Assembly (NCBI GenBank): GCA_005881575.1
Contig: VBCA01000004.1
Coordinates: forward strand, 1-64,000
Length of the DNA: 64,000 nt
Origin: Betaproteobacteria bacterium
GTDB taxonomy: Bacteria; Pseudomonadota; Gammaproteobacteria; Burkholderiales; SG8-39
Reading direction: 5' to 3'
The notes beneath the pieces are model-generated. The model did not search any database. It was not told the DNA's origin and was given only the letters and a program-made list of their open reading frames with translations. This document shows positions 49,607-58,228 of this stretch, one piece after another. The position numbers and the translations under genes are program-made. The stretch's first letter is position 1; each line of letters opens with the position of its first letter.

Positions 49607-51517
49607 TTATTTGGATGTCCTAGCGATATGGGTTGGCCGGTATTCGTAATCGGCCAGGTTCAGGTACCACCGTGTCGCGCCGTCGGTCGGCACGGTCTGT
49701 TCCATGCGAGCGAAACCGAGACTCGGGTATAGATTGCTTATCACTCCGTTTTTCTTCGTAGGAATATAGCTGGCACGAAACGAGCGCACGCCACGGTGAC
49801 TGGCGGCCTCGACCGCAACATTCATCGCCTCACGCTCTAGATCCCTGCCGAATACGCGACAGCTCATGACCCAGGTGTCGATCTCGAGCACTTCTGGCTC
49901 CCCAGGATCCGGGCGAAGAATCATGGCGCTAACGAGGCCGTTGTCACTGAAGCGGTCCAACAGGCGAAACTGCAGGGTGACGTTCTCGGGCGCCGCGGCA
50001 AGCGCGGCCAGCTCGTCCCCCGTGTATCGCCGCGTCGTAGGGTTGAATTGATTGGTCTTGTTGATCAACTGTGTAGCTCGGACAAGGTCAAGGGTTCCGA
50101 TCGGCCCGAAGCTTACCGACATTTTCAGCCCGCGCAGAAAATCGTCCACGCTTTCCGACGATCCGAGCAAAGCCTCGCGTTCGGCGTTTGCAGCGTATTG
50201 CGCGGCGCGTTGCCGGTCTTCGACCGTGAAACCGATGGCTTCGAAATACCCTGCATCCGCGAGGCAGGGCACGAAACGCGCGGCATCCTCAGGGAGTTCT
50301 GGCACCGCTACCATGGGAAGGCTTTCGCGGACGCGCGCCCGTTCGACAGGGTTGTCGTCTACGAAGACCAGGCTATCGAGGCCGATATTCAGTCGCGTCG
50401 CAATGGTCTTGAGGTTTTCCGCCTTGTCATGCCAGTTTGCGATGAAAGCGGCGATATCAGTTCGCTTAAGAACCATTTCCGGGTGATTTTCAAACACAGC
50501 CTCAGCAGTCGCCGAATCGTTCTTGGAGCAGACGGCAAGAATGACTCCACGCGCTTTCAGCTGCAGGGCATAGCGCTGAAAGGCGAGGTGCGCCTCACCC
50601 AATGCGCTCCCCTGTCCGAGCACGATACCTTCGAGCCCATCATCGCCAATCACGCCACCCCACAAGGTATTGTCGAGGTCGAGCACGAGGCATTTTTTCG
50701 ATAGACCTCGCTGAGCAGCTAGGACGCGAGCTGCCAGATCGCCGTACAAAGGCGCCGCCGGTTGTGAGATTTCCATCTTGGCCTGAAACCAACGCCCTCG
50801 ATCAAACCACGCATCGATACCGTTGCGTTCACTCGCTCGCGCAACATCGAGCAGCAAGACGCTCTCCGAGGCTGCAGCCTGTGACATCCTGTCGTTCAGC
50901 CTCGCAATGAGCCGTGAAGGCGCCGCGGGGACGAGACGATCGTAGCTGCCGAATACGGGGTCAGTTGCATCGAGAAAGGTTTGCTGAACGACGGTCGCCT
51001 TGAAAGTCTCTCGCGCTTTCCGCCAAAGATGGCGCAGTTCGTCTACTTGACGATCGATCGCCTGGTCCACTTCGGCCACCGTTGCTATGATGGGCACGCC
51101 AGCGATCGCCTCGCGGGCGGCTAGCGACAGCAAGATCACCTGCGGCCGGAAGTGATGAAGCGAAGAGGCCGGGTTAAGCAAATCTTGCCGGTGCTGCCCG
51201 TATGCTCCAATATGAACATCGACTACCAGCCCCCGTCGCAGACAGGCAACTCGGATCGCTGGCACGAGGTGATCTACTGTGGACGACGCAAGAATGGCAA
51301 GCCGGACTGCCGAAAAGCCCGGTATTTCCAAGGCTCCGAGTCGACTGACTGCCTGATCGAGTTGGATCGTTTCCAGAAAACCGAGTCGGTGCTGGGCGAT
51401 CTTGGCGAGCTTTTCGAGGCGATTTCCCGAATCGGAAATCGCGAGCGCGGCACGAAGATTCCCGCGGAAATCCGACAGGGTCGGCAGCCAATCCATGAAA
51501 GTTGGGAGCTGCGGCAT
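49607..51517 (-). CDS. FkbH-like HAD / acyltransferase-fold protein
   Basis: 636 aa. An N-terminal SGNH-like region (about 70-245), a HAD phosphatase-fold domain with LVLDLDNTLWGGVIGDDG (Asp280, Asp282) and VDDNPVERARV, and a C-terminal GNAT-like region with INKTNQFNPTTRRY. FkbH enzymes load the glyceryl group of 1,3-bisphosphoglycerate onto an acyl carrier protein, with loss of phosphate. The acyl carrier protein gene follows after one base. The use in polysaccharide decoration, rather than polyketide extension, is inferred from the MBOAT and lack of polyketide synthase genes. Confidence 0.9.
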   Translation of the reverse strand: MPQLPTFMDWLPTLSDFRGNLRAALAISDSGNRLEKLAKIAQHRLGFLETIQLDQAVSRLGALEIPGFSAVRLAILASSTVDHLVPAIRVACLRRGLVVDVHIGAYGQHRQDLLNPASSLHHFRPQVILLSLAAREAIAGVPIIATVAEVDQAIDRQVDELRHLWRKARETFKATVVQQTFLDATDPVFGSYDRLVPAAPSRLIARLNDRMSQAAASESVLLLDVARASERNGIDAWFDRGRWFQAKMEISQPAAPLYGDLAARVLAAQRGLSKKCLVLDLDNTLWGGVIGDDGLEGIVLGQGSALGEAHLAFQRYALQLKARGVILAVCSKNDSATAEAVFENHPEMVLKRTDIAAFIANWHDKAENLKTIATRLNIGLDSLVFVDDNPVERARVRESLPMVAVPELPEDAARFVPCLADAGYFEAIGFTVEDRQRAAQYAANAEREALLGSSESVDDFLRGLKMSVSFGPIGTLDLVRATQLINKTNQFNPTTRRYTGDELAALAAAPENVTLQFRLLDRFSDNGLVSAMILRPDPGEPEVLEIDTWVMSCRVFGRDLEREAMNVAVEAASHRGVRSFRASYIPTKKNGVISNLYPSLGFARMEQTVPTDGATRWYLNLADYEYRPTHIARTSK

Positions 51518-51571
51518 ATTATTCGGCGGGACCGGACTCCACCTTGGGCGAGCAGTCTCGCGCCGGGGGCG

Positions 51572-52666
51572 TCAAGCGAGCGGCTTACCGAGACATTCCT
51601 GCATCTGAGGGCCAGCGACTCGAAAGAATGCATCCGACCAGCGCTCCGCACTCGGGCGGTCCAGGTGGGATCCATCGTATGTTCTCAGCGCGTCGACATG
51701 GGGTGCGACGAAGCTCAAACCAAGGATGTCTGCAACCGCAGACGCGGTGTCGACTGAAGGTGAATATGAGTAAGCAGTTTTTCGGATAGTGGGGATCGTG
51801 GTCAGAATAATGCAATCGCGACTGACGGGAAGGCGAGACAGGAATTCCCGGCCCGAGGCGACGTAGCTTTTAATCTTTTCCTGGTCAATTTCACGATCGT
51901 AGAATACCGGTGGATTGTCAGCCCCCCCGGTCCATCTGCCTAGATTCAAACTGTACGATCCTGTTTGGCGCGAGCGGTAGACAGCAGTTCGATCTCTGCA
52001 GATCGCAGGTAACGCCCCGCAAATCGTCCGGTGTAAGCGCTGCCAGAAGCGCTTGACTTCGTATCGAAAATGCGAGCCTGGGTTCCGCATCACGTCCTTC
52101 GCTGGTATGGTTTCGCGCCGCTCAAAAAACTCAACTGCAATAACGTAAATCCTTGCTTGTAAATTGGCCCTGCGCAAAAGCTCTCCGGTGAAGCTCACGT
52201 TTTCGCCATAAGTGAATCCGAGAAGATAATATCGCGCGGAGGCTGCCGAGAACCATCGAGCGGTTGAATCCGTCGAGAATCCAAAATTTGTGCGGCTGTC
52301 CCCGAGGAACATGGCATCCGCGCGTGCCGCAATGCCCAGCACCGAGGGCTCAAGGCCAAACCAGAAAGCCCCGTGCTCGTAGTCGCCATAGCGGGCGGCC
52401 GCGCAATAGGCGAGATATTGGTCGGGGGTATATCCGTCGGCCGGGCAGGCGAAAATGCCGTCAATCCGAAGCTTGTACGTAGAAGCCACCAGAACGGCGC
52501 CCACAAGAATCGAAATATACAAGGCCGGTCTGACGAGGAAACGTGCGTTGCGGTCCACTTTCGAATTGCCGTCGCGGACAGCCACTTCAACATTCGTGAC
52601 GCGATCTTTCCCGTGCTCTGCTCTGATATAGTTGCTCCGTGCCAAGGTCTTCCTCGGTGAAGGCAC
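51572..52666 (-). CDS. Membrane-anchored SGNH-like protein (AlgJ/DltD-type partner)
   Basis: 364 aa from a GTG; the start is uncertain because no ribosome site is clear. One N-terminal transmembrane helix (about 47-65) puts the rest in the periplasm. The block I sequence is FLGDSRTNFG (Ser124) and near the C-terminus YDGSHLDRPSAERW provides the Asp/His pair of SGNH hydrolases and acetyltransferases. Such proteins pair with MBOATs (AlgI-AlgJ/X, DltB-DltD, PatA-PatB) to finish acyl transfer onto a polymer. First gene of the operon. Confidence 0.75.
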   Translation of the reverse strand: MPSPRKTLARSNYIRAEHGKDRVTNVEVAVRDGNSKVDRNARFLVRPALYISILVGAVLVASTYKLRIDGIFACPADGYTPDQYLAYCAAARYGDYEHGAFWFGLEPSVLGIAARADAMFLGDSRTNFGFSTDSTARWFSAASARYYLLGFTYGENVSFTGELLRRANLQARIYVIAVEFFERRETIPAKDVMRNPGSHFRYEVKRFWQRLHRTICGALPAICRDRTAVYRSRQTGSYSLNLGRWTGGADNPPVFYDREIDQEKIKSYVASGREFLSRLPVSRDCIILTTIPTIRKTAYSYSPSVDTASAVADILGLSFVAPHVDALRTYDGSHLDRPSAERWSDAFFRVAGPQMQECLGKPLA

Positions 52667-52731
52667 CGCATTGGCGCCCTTGTTGTTTTATAGCCGAGAT
52701 TTCCGGGAAGAATTGTAGCATTGCAGACTAA

Positions 52732-52784
52732 AAAGACAAGACGATGAAAGACAAGATGATGAGCATAGTTCGATGAGCATAGTT
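52732..52784 (+). repeat. Two short tandem duplications over the start of the UDP-sugar dehydrogenase gene
   Basis: A 16-base unit at 52732-52747 recurs at 52747-52762 with one change, and a 13-base unit at 52758-52770 recurs exactly at 52772-52784. The second pair duplicates the start codon context, giving an ATG at 52759 in another frame before the true ATG at 52773. Confidence 0.7.
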
Positions 52785-54053
52785 GCCATTGTTGGACTCG
52801 GTTACGTTGGCTTGCCCCTGGCGGTGGCGTTCGGCAAGGCGTTCCGGACCATAGGATTTGACCTGAGCGCCGAGAAGGTGGAGAACTACCGTCGCTACAT
52901 CGACCCGACCGGCGAGGTCTCGGGCGAGGATTTGCGTGCCGCGGCGCAGCTCACGGTAACGACGGATCCGGCGCAGCTTGCCGCCGCCGATATCATCGTA
53001 GTCGCGGTTCCCACACCGGTGGACTCCGTGCGCCGCCCGGATTTTGGACCGCTGGTTAGTGCGAGCACCACGGTCGGCAAGCACATGAAAAACGGCGCGA
53101 CCGTCGTGTATGAGTCCACCGTCTACCCGGGTGCTACTGAAGAAGTCTGCATCCCCGTCCTGGAGAGGAATTCCGGGATGAAATGGCTCACAGACTTCAA
53201 CGTCGGCTACTCGCCCGAGCGCATCAACCCTGGTGACAAGGAGCACAGGCTTGCAACCATCGTGAAGGTCGTCGCAGGCGACACTCCGGAAACCCTCGAG
53301 CGGGTCGCCAAGCTCTATGGCGCCGTGGTGGCCGCCGGGGTGTACCGCGCTTCCTGCATCAAGGTCGCCGAAGCGGCGAAGGTCATCGAGAATACCCAGC
53401 GGGACCTGAATATCGCGCTGATCAACGAGCTGGCGATCATCTTCAACCGCATCGGCATCGATACCCTCGAAGTTCTCCAGGCGGCCGGAACGAAATGGAA
53501 CTTTCTGCCATTCAGACCCGGCCTAGTCGGTGGTCACTGCATCGGGGTGGACCCCTATTACCTTACGTACAAGGCCGAGATGCTCGGCTACCATCCAGAG
53601 GTAATCCTCGCCGGCCGTCGCATTAACGACAACATGGGAAAGTTCATTGTCGAGCAAACCATCAAGCAGATGATCCACATCGGTAATCCTGTCAAGGATG
53701 CCAAGGTCAACGTTCTCGGACTGACGTTCAAGGAAGACGTTCCCGACCTGCGTAACTCGCACGTCATCGATGTGATCAACGAACTGAAAAGCTACGGAGT
53801 CCAAGTGTTCGTCCACGATCCGGTACCCGATCCTGAGGAAGCGCGCAATGAGTACGGACTGGAGCTCGTGTCCTGGGACGAGTTGCCGAAAGCCGAGGCA
53901 ATGGTGGTGGCCGTGGCTCATCGCCAATTCCGCAGCGTGGGTGCAGAAGCGTTCGCGCGCAAAATCGTGAAAGGCGGCTGCTTCATTGACGTCAAGTCGC
54001 AGTTCGATCGCGAGGCGCTTTCAGCGGCCGGACTCTGTGTCTGGCGCCTATGA
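52773..54053 (+). CDS. UDP-N-acetylhexosamine 6-dehydrogenase, TviB/WbpA type
   Basis: 426-aa nucleotide sugar dehydrogenase of the UDP-glucose/GDP-mannose dehydrogenase family. NAD site GLGYVGLPLA, the central VKVVAGDTPE and RASCIKVAEAAKVIENTQRD, and the catalytic cysteine in GGHCIGVDPYYL are intact. The sequence pattern fits UDP-GlcNAc/GalNAc 6-dehydrogenases better than UDP-glucose dehydrogenases, so a hexosaminuronic acid is the likely product. No Shine-Dalgarno is visible because the leader is made of duplicated sequence. It overlaps the next gene in ATGA. Confidence 0.9.
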   Translation: MSIVAIVGLGYVGLPLAVAFGKAFRTIGFDLSAEKVENYRRYIDPTGEVSGEDLRAAAQLTVTTDPAQLAAADIIVVAVPTPVDSVRRPDFGPLVSASTTVGKHMKNGATVVYESTVYPGATEEVCIPVLERNSGMKWLTDFNVGYSPERINPGDKEHRLATIVKVVAGDTPETLERVAKLYGAVVAAGVYRASCIKVAEAAKVIENTQRDLNIALINELAIIFNRIGIDTLEVLQAAGTKWNFLPFRPGLVGGHCIGVDPYYLTYKAEMLGYHPEVILAGRRINDNMGKFIVEQTIKQMIHIGNPVKDAKVNVLGLTFKEDVPDLRNSHVIDVINELKSYGVQVFVHDPVPDPEEARNEYGLELVSWDELPKAEAMVVAVAHRQFRSVGAEAFARKIVKGGCFIDVKSQFDREALSAAGLCVWRL

Positions 54054-54904
54054 ACATCCCTAACGCGCTGACTGTTGATGTAGAGGACTACTTTCACGTT
54101 GCGGCGTTGGCGCCAAGCGTACACCGCGATAGTTGGATCTCGCGTGAATCGCGCGTGGTCGGAAACACTCAGAAATTGCTCGCCATCTTCGAGGAGTTCG
54201 ATGTCCGAGGGACTTTCTTCGTGCTGGGCTGGGTAGCCGAGCGGTATCCGCAACTGGTCAGAAACATTGCCGCGCACGGCCACGAAATCGCCTGCCACGG
54301 CTACTCACACCGCCTCGTGTACGAGCAGTCCCCGCAAGAGTTCTACCAAGAGACGCACCGCGCGAAGAACCTGCTCCAGGAGATTACCGGGTCCGCTGTG
54401 CTCGGATATCGCGCGGCGAGCTATTCCATCGTGCGCGAGTCTCTTTGGGCCCTGGACATCCTGGTGGAACTCGGATTCGTCTATGACTCGAGCATTTTTC
54501 CCGTGCGCCATGATCGCTATGGCATTCACGACGCCGAACGGGCTCCGCACCGAATGGCCACGCCGACTGGAAAATCCATCGTCGAGTGGCCGTTAGCGAC
54601 GGCAAGGATTCTTGGATTTCGGCTACCCGTGGCGGGAGGCGGGTACTTTAGACTCTTCCCCTACGGGCTATCGCGTTGGGGATTGGCGTCCATTAACCGA
54701 CGCGAACTGCGACCATTCGTCTTCTATCTGCACCCGTGGGAAATCGATCCGGCGCAACCGCGCGTGTCTGCCAGCTGGTTGTCGCGGTTTCGTCATTATA
54801 CCAACCTCGGAAAATGTGAAGAGCGATTGCGGCGCTTGCTTGCCGAGTTTCGATTCAGCACCGCGAGAGACGGTCTTACGCAACTCGGCTTGCTTTCCGG
54901 ATAA
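54050..54904 (+). CDS. Polysaccharide deacetylase, XrtA/PEP-CTERM-associated type
   Basis: 284-aa NodB-fold deacetylase. Motifs: TVDVEDYFH (metal/base aspartates), HGHEIACHGYSHRLVY (metal histidines), GYRAASYSI, and a C-terminal HPWEIDPAQPR region like the DUF3473 part of exosortase-linked enzymes. It would remove N-acetyl groups from a polymer, often in loci that go with PEP-CTERM sorting. No exosortase is in this window. It is coupled to the preceding dehydrogenase by a 4-bp overlap. Confidence 0.88.
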   Translation: MNIPNALTVDVEDYFHVAALAPSVHRDSWISRESRVVGNTQKLLAIFEEFDVRGTFFVLGWVAERYPQLVRNIAAHGHEIACHGYSHRLVYEQSPQEFYQETHRAKNLLQEITGSAVLGYRAASYSIVRESLWALDILVELGFVYDSSIFPVRHDRYGIHDAERAPHRMATPTGKSIVEWPLATARILGFRLPVAGGGYFRLFPYGLSRWGLASINRRELRPFVFYLHPWEIDPAQPRVSASWLSRFRHYTNLGKCEERLRRLLAEFRFSTARDGLTQLGLLSG

Positions 54905-54965
54905 CGAGAACGCCATACCATGTTCCTGCGTGTTTCTGGCGGGATCGCAGTGACTTGGACTACCT

Positions 54966-54971
54966 TATAAT
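54966..54971 (+). promoter_or_regulatory. Putative -10 element before the rfbC-like gene
   Basis: TATAAT 24 bp before the ATG at 54995, in a 90-bp gap. The -35 region is poor. It could start a transcript for the sugar-nucleotide genes to the right. Confidence 0.35.
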
Positions 54972-54994
54972 AGGGTTTAATTCTATGGATCGAT

Positions 54995-55573
54995 ATGATT
55001 TTCACCGAAACCAAGCTCAAGGGAGCCTTCACGGTCGACATCGAGCGCCGTGAGGACAACCGCGGATTCTTTGCGCGAGCGTTCTGCCAGCGGGAGTTCG
55101 AGAACCATGGACTGAAGCCGGTCATCGCGCAGGCCAACATTGCCTTCAACAAGAAGAAGGGCACCTTGCGCGGGATGCATTTTCAATATCCGCCGGCCCC
55201 CGAAACCAAACTCGTGCGGTGTACTCGCGGCGCGATTCTCGACATAATCGTCGACTTGCGCCCGGAGAGCCCGACTTACCTGGGCCATGTCGCCGTCGAG
55301 CTTAGCGCAGACAACTACCGGTCCCTCTATGTACCGGAGCGGTTTGCGCACGGGTACCAGGTTCTCGCGGATCGGACGGAAACGAGCTATCAGGTGGGAG
55401 AATTCTATACGCCCGGCGCCGAAGGCGGCCTGCTGTACAGCGATCCCCGGCTTGGGCTGGTCTGGCCCCTTCCTGTCGGAGAAATATCACCCAAGGATGC
55501 CGAGTGGCCACTGCTCGGCAAGATCGAACCCGAGTTGAAGCGTAAGATGAGTGCCCGGGGAAACAAGGCATGA
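54995..55573 (+). CDS. dTDP-4-dehydrorhamnose 3,5-epimerase family protein
   Basis: 192-aa cupin of the RmlC family. It has DNRGFFARAFCQREF, the catalytic His in KGTLRGMHFQ and the second in RFAHGYQVL, with YVPE before it. RmlC relatives epimerise 4-keto-6-deoxy sugars. No rmlA, rmlB or rmlD is seen here, and a cytidylyltransferase lies 3 kb away, so the substrate could be a CDP- rather than a dTDP-sugar. I leave the gene symbol empty for that reason. Confidence 0.85.
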   Translation: MIFTETKLKGAFTVDIERREDNRGFFARAFCQREFENHGLKPVIAQANIAFNKKKGTLRGMHFQYPPAPETKLVRCTRGAILDIIVDLRPESPTYLGHVAVELSADNYRSLYVPERFAHGYQVLADRTETSYQVGEFYTPGAEGGLLYSDPRLGLVWPLPVGEISPKDAEWPLLGKIEPELKRKMSARGNKA

Positions 55574-55634
55574 TATTCGCTTGCATTCAAATGTTAAACT
55601 GCGTGCGTAATACGCAACCCAGCCGGAGGAAACC

Positions 55635-56993
55635 ATGATTATCGTCGACAACGCCTTGAAAGCCAGAGAGCAGCAGGGGAAGCCCATTCGCGTGGCGATG
55701 GTCGGCGCCGGTTTCATGGGGCAGGGTCTCACCAACCAGATCACTCACAGTGTTCCGGGCATGCGCATGGCTGCCGTCTACAATCGGCGTCCAGAGCGGG
55801 CCCAGCACGTCTTTCGCTACTCGGGGCTCGACGACATTGTCATGGCAGGGTCGCAGGCCCAGCTCGATCAGGCGATTCGCCGGGGCCAGCCGGCCGTGGC
55901 CGAGGATCCGTTCATGCTGTGCCGCTCCGGCGAGATCGACGTTATCGTCGATGTCACGGGCTCGGTCGAGTTCGGCGCTCACGTAATTCTCGAGGCTTTC
56001 GAGCACGGCAAGCCGGTCGTGCTGATGAACGCCGAGGTCGACGCCACGATCGGTCCGATTCTCCAAGTGTATGCGCGAAAGCACAAGGTCATCCTGTCGG
56101 CTTGCGAGGGCGACGAACCGGGCCTGCAGATGAACCTTTACCGCTGGGTAAAGGGGCTGGGTCTCATCCCGCGCGTTGTCGGAAACGTCAAGGGCCTGCA
56201 GGATCCCTACCGCAACCCGACCACGCAGCAAGGATGGGCGGAGCGGTGGGGACAGAACGCGGCGATGGTTACGTCGTTTGCCGACGGATCGAAGATCAGC
56301 TTCGAACAATCGATTGTCGCCAACGCTACCGGATTCAAGGTCAGATCTCGCGGGATGTCGCGCGGGCTGAAGTACGACGGCTCCATCATGGATATCCACA
56401 AGCTGTACGATCTTGACGAGATCCGGGCGCTGGGGGGGGTCGTCGACTACACGGTAGGGCCCGCCGGCGTCAAGATATTCTGCTTAGCCGAACACGCGGA
56501 CCCGAAGCAGCGCCACTACCTAAACCTCTACAAGATGGGGGAAGGACCGCTCTATCCGTTCTGGGTTCCCTACCATCTGGTGCATTTCGAGGCTCCGAAC
56601 GCAATCGCGCGAGTGGTGCTCTTCGGGGACAACGTCGCACCGCCCCTACAAGGCCCCGTGGTCGAGGTCTGTGCAGTCGCCAAGCGCGATCTTGCGGCCG
56701 GCGAGATGCTTGACGAATACGGAATGTATACGACTTACGGCGAAGCGGTGAACACCGAAGAGATGAGCGCGATGCGTTATCTCCCCGAGGGACTGGTCGA
56801 AGGTTGCAAGATGAAGCGCGCTGTCGCCAAGGATCAGGTGCTCGCGTACGACGATGTGGAGTTGCCCGTCGGTCGACTCGCCGACCGGTTACGGGCCGAG
56901 CAGTACCGGCATTTCGGCAACGTGACCTGGCTCGAAGAGCTCCTTCAGCGCACGCAGGGGGCGGCGAGCACGCGGAAGGAAGCCTTCGCGTGA
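55635..56993 (+). CDS. SAF-domain NAD(P)-dependent dehydrogenase (homoserine dehydrogenase-like)
   Basis: 452 aa with a clear GGAGG ribosome site. The N-terminal Rossmann domain has VAMVGAGFMGQGL and the middle VLSACEGDEPGLQMNLYRW; the C-terminus has a SAF-like region (AVAKRDLAAGEMLDEYGMYTTYG). It belongs to the predicted homoserine-dehydrogenase-like COG4091 group, members of which occur in gene clusters for branched or unusual sugars. Exact reaction unknown. It lies between the RmlC-like and the extended SDR genes. Confidence 0.75.
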   Translation: MIIVDNALKAREQQGKPIRVAMVGAGFMGQGLTNQITHSVPGMRMAAVYNRRPERAQHVFRYSGLDDIVMAGSQAQLDQAIRRGQPAVAEDPFMLCRSGEIDVIVDVTGSVEFGAHVILEAFEHGKPVVLMNAEVDATIGPILQVYARKHKVILSACEGDEPGLQMNLYRWVKGLGLIPRVVGNVKGLQDPYRNPTTQQGWAERWGQNAAMVTSFADGSKISFEQSIVANATGFKVRSRGMSRGLKYDGSIMDIHKLYDLDEIRALGGVVDYTVGPAGVKIFCLAEHADPKQRHYLNLYKMGEGPLYPFWVPYHLVHFEAPNAIARVVLFGDNVAPPLQGPVVEVCAVAKRDLAAGEMLDEYGMYTTYGEAVNTEEMSAMRYLPEGLVEGCKMKRAVAKDQVLAYDDVELPVGRLADRLRAEQYRHFGNVTWLEELLQRTQGAASTRKEAFA

Positions 56994-57135
56994 GAATCTT
57001 TTCCGCGCGCGATTAATACCGGACGCCTCGGACAAGCCCGTTTTCAGCGGCTCCGACCGAATCCCGGTGGGATGGTGTTGCCTGCGCCCGAAGCAGGCGA
57101 ACGGCTTACATGAATGAGAATGGCGAACGAATGAA

Positions 57136-58182
57136 ATGAGGATACTGATTACAGGTAACACCGGTTATATCGGGCCCTCGGTGCTTCAGCGCCTTCGCCA
57201 GTCGTATCCCCAAGCAACACTGATCGGCCTGGACAAGGGCTACTTCGCGCACTGCCTCACCAACGCGGAGATACTTCCCGAGTGCCGTGCCGATGTCCAG
57301 TATTTCGCCGATGTGCGCACTCTCCGCCCCGAGGTATTGCAGGGCGTCGACGCCATCGTGCACCTCGCCGCCATATCCAACGACCCGATGGGCAAGACTT
57401 TCGAGGAAGTCACGTACGACATCAACTTCCGCGCCAGCGTCGAACTTGCGACACGAGCCAAGGCCGCGGGGGTCAGGTGTTTCGTCTTTGCGTCCAGCTG
57501 CAGCGTGTACGGCGTGGCGGACGACACCCCCAGGAAAGAAACTTCGCCGCTGAACCCGCTCACCGCCTACGCCAAATCGAAGATCCGCACGGAAACCGAG
57601 CTCCAAACGCTGGCGGGCAAGAACTTCACGGTCACTTGCTTGAGGTTCGCCACCGCCTGCGGGATGAGCGATCGATTGCGGCTCGACCTGGTCGTCAATG
57701 ACTTTGTCGCATGTGCGGTCAGTTCCAAGAAGATTACGATCCTGAGCGACGGCACGCCATGGCGACCGCTGATCCACATCAGGGACATGGCAAGGGCGTT
57801 CGACTGGGCCATCACCCGGGATGCGTCGCCGGGGGCATTCTTGGCGGTCAACGTGGGCAGTGACGCCTGGAACTACCAAGTGAAGGACCTTGCGGAAGCC
57901 GTTGCAAAGGTCGTTCCGGGCGTAAGCATATCGATCAACAAGGACGCACCGCAGGACAGTCGTTCCTACCGCGTGGATTTTGGGCTGTACAGGAAGCTGG
58001 CGCCCAGCCATCAGCCCCAGGTCGACTTGCTGACCACTATCCGCGAGCTGAAGACCGGGCTGGAGTCAATGGGATTCAACGATCCCAATTTCAGAGGCTC
58101 CAAGTACATGCGGCTCGAGGTCCTCAGGGGACTTCGCCAAAAGGGCCTGCTGGACGACAAGCTGGAGTGGACCCCCGCGTGA
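57136..58182 (+). CDS. NAD-dependent sugar nucleotide epimerase/dehydratase
   Basis: 348-aa extended SDR: GNTGYIGPS, HLAAISNDPMGKTFE, catalytic SSCSVYG and YAKSK, and RPLIHIRDMARA. It matches the group often found beside RfbF-like cytidylyltransferases rather than GalE or RmlB. A 142-bp gap separates it from the SAF gene; the next gene starts 46 bp after it. Confidence 0.85.
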   Translation: MRILITGNTGYIGPSVLQRLRQSYPQATLIGLDKGYFAHCLTNAEILPECRADVQYFADVRTLRPEVLQGVDAIVHLAAISNDPMGKTFEEVTYDINFRASVELATRAKAAGVRCFVFASSCSVYGVADDTPRKETSPLNPLTAYAKSKIRTETELQTLAGKNFTVTCLRFATACGMSDRLRLDLVVNDFVACAVSSKKITILSDGTPWRPLIHIRDMARAFDWAITRDASPGAFLAVNVGSDAWNYQVKDLAEAVAKVVPGVSISINKDAPQDSRSYRVDFGLYRKLAPSHQPQVDLLTTIRELKTGLESMGFNDPNFRGSKYMRLEVLRGLRQKGLLDDKLEWTPA

Positions 58183-58228
58183 TCGGGCTCCACGCACCTT
58201 CGATTCACTGCCGCCGGGGCAACCGCCG

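Noticed and set aside
54995-55573. Firm annotation as rmlC/rfbC of dTDP-rhamnose synthesis
   Set aside because: rmlA, rmlB and rmlD are absent from the window; the family also serves other keto-sugars.
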